Below, piece by piece: positions 63,539 through 64,000 of a stretch of DNA of 64,000 bases (the first letter of the stretch is position 1; each line of letters starts with the position of its first letter). The position numbers were made by a program, and so were the translations under genes. The DNA comes from CAXSDR01 sp964236445 (GTDB lineage: Bacteria > Actinomycetota > Actinomycetes > Motilibacterales > Motilibacteraceae): the NCBI GenBank assembly GCA_964236445.1, contig CAXSDR010000001.1:51568-115567 (forward strand), written 5' to 3'. Below the pieces are notes generated by a model. The model was not told the DNA's origin and did not search any database. It saw only the letters and a program-made list of their open reading frames with translations.

Positions 63539-63889
63539 CTAGTGCGTGTGTCGACCGGCGGCGGCGGACACTGCCGGGCCGGTGCCCTCGTCCGGTTCGG
63601 GACGCTGCAAAGGTCGCATCCGTAGCCAGAGCACGAAGAACGCGCCGACGAGGAGCATTCCGAGCCCAAGCCAGAGGTTGATGTTGATGCCGTCGGCCTT
63701 CTTCAGCGCGGAGCTCGACGTGAAGAACCCCGCGACCGTCAGCAGCAGGCCGTAGACCAGGAACAGCCCGCCGATGAGCAGACGGATGTCGAACAGCCGT
63801 GCGGCGGCCGACCTGGGCGTCGCAGCATCCGCCCCCGCGGTGCCTGCTCCGCCGGACCTGCCGGACCTGCCGGTCGAGGATGTGGACAT
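63539..63889 (-). CDS. Small two-helix membrane protein, unrecognised
   Basis: The 116-aa product has a Ser/Gly/Ala-rich N-terminus, two membrane helices (LLIGGLFLVYGLLLTVAGFF and LWLGLGMLLVGAFFVLWLRM) and a Pro/Glu-rich tail ending in His. Between the helices is KKADGININL. I do not recognise a family. ATG 63889 has GGAG about six bases upstream. It follows the next gene's stop by 13 bp on the same strand, so the two are probably co-transcribed. Confidence 0.7.
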   Translation of the reverse strand: MSTSSTGRSGRSGGAGTAGADAATPRSAAARLFDIRLLIGGLFLVYGLLLTVAGFFTSSSALKKADGININLWLGLGMLLVGAFFVLWLRMRPLQRPEPDEGTGPAVSAAAGRHTH

Positions 63890-63902
63890 GGAGGGCTCCA
63901 GT

Positions 63903-64000
63903 TCAGATGAAGACGACGGACAGGACGGCGACGATCGCCAGGGCGGTGTAGCCGAGCAGCTTGGGCGACTCCCACCACAGCGGCTTGCGCGCCAGACGCG
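63903..64000 (-). CDS. C-terminal end of a membrane protein (runs off window)
   Basis: The last 31 codons of a minus-strand gene are visible: RLARKPLWWESPKLLGYTAL then AIVAVLSVVFI and a TGA at 63903-63905. The Trp-Trp loop and a final hydrophobic helix indicate a polytopic membrane protein, perhaps a solute symporter, but the fragment is too short to assign. Confidence 0.5.
   Translation of the reverse strand, partial: RLARKPLWWESPKLLGYTALAIVAVLSVVFI

Overview
The window is one high-GC stretch of a bacterial chromosome. GatCAB amidotransferase, an NAD-dependent DNA ligase next to MnmA and a cysteine desulfurase, a class F sortase and a complete GlgE (maltose-1-phosphate) glucan pathway together point to an Actinomycetota member, probably of the Micrococcales or Propionibacteriales side. 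I cannot name a genus from the sequence alone. No rRNA, tRNA, CRISPR array, transposase or phage gene was seen.

Layout. 0-2 kb: a MarR-type regulator cut by the window edge, a divergent cupin gene with a strong dyad operator between them, a decayed GNAT acetyltransferase, then an intact GNAT-DinB pair. 2-8.6 kb: ilvD, a 2-hydroxyacid dehydrogenase, a secreted DUF1996 protein with a discoidin-like domain, and a chemoreceptor. 8.6-19 kb: minus-strand housekeeping genes: gatC-gatA-gatB, a secreted HExxH protease, and the run cysteine desulfurase-mnmA-MetE-like-ligA. 19-22.6 kb: a three-gene surface cluster (polytopic membrane protein, DUF4397 protein, class F sortase) joined by 4-bp overlaps.

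22.8-37.3 kb is alpha-glucan metabolism. glgX (debranching) and glgP (phosphorolysis) flank the remains of a type I restriction-modification locus that still holds an intact RHH/PIN toxin-antitoxin pair. glgE-treS-mak-glgB run as one tight operon: TreS isomerises trehalose to maltose, Mak phosphorylates it, GlgE uses maltose 1-phosphate to extend glucan, and GlgB branches it. A NYN-domain (putative RNase) gene is coupled to the end of the operon.

37.3-60.2 kb is an exopolysaccharide/capsule locus of the Wzx/Wzy type: polyprenyl-phosphate sugar transferase, seven glycosyltransferases, flippase, Wzy-like polymerase, Wzz-like chain-length protein, four OafA-type acyltransferases, two hexapeptide acetyltransferases (one frameshifted), and one opposite-strand secreted protein that could act on the polymer. 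At the border between the glucan operon and this locus are two divergent genes for peptides of 36 and 34 aa. They share an identical C-terminal segment, VANPKRTRL, while six of the nine codons differ synonymously. This is the strongest candidate here for something undescribed.

60.2-64 kb: a noncoding stretch, a thioredoxin-TPR protein, an internally deleted methylmalonyl-CoA epimerase coupled to an AI-2E family transporter, and two membrane-protein genes, the last cut by the window edge.
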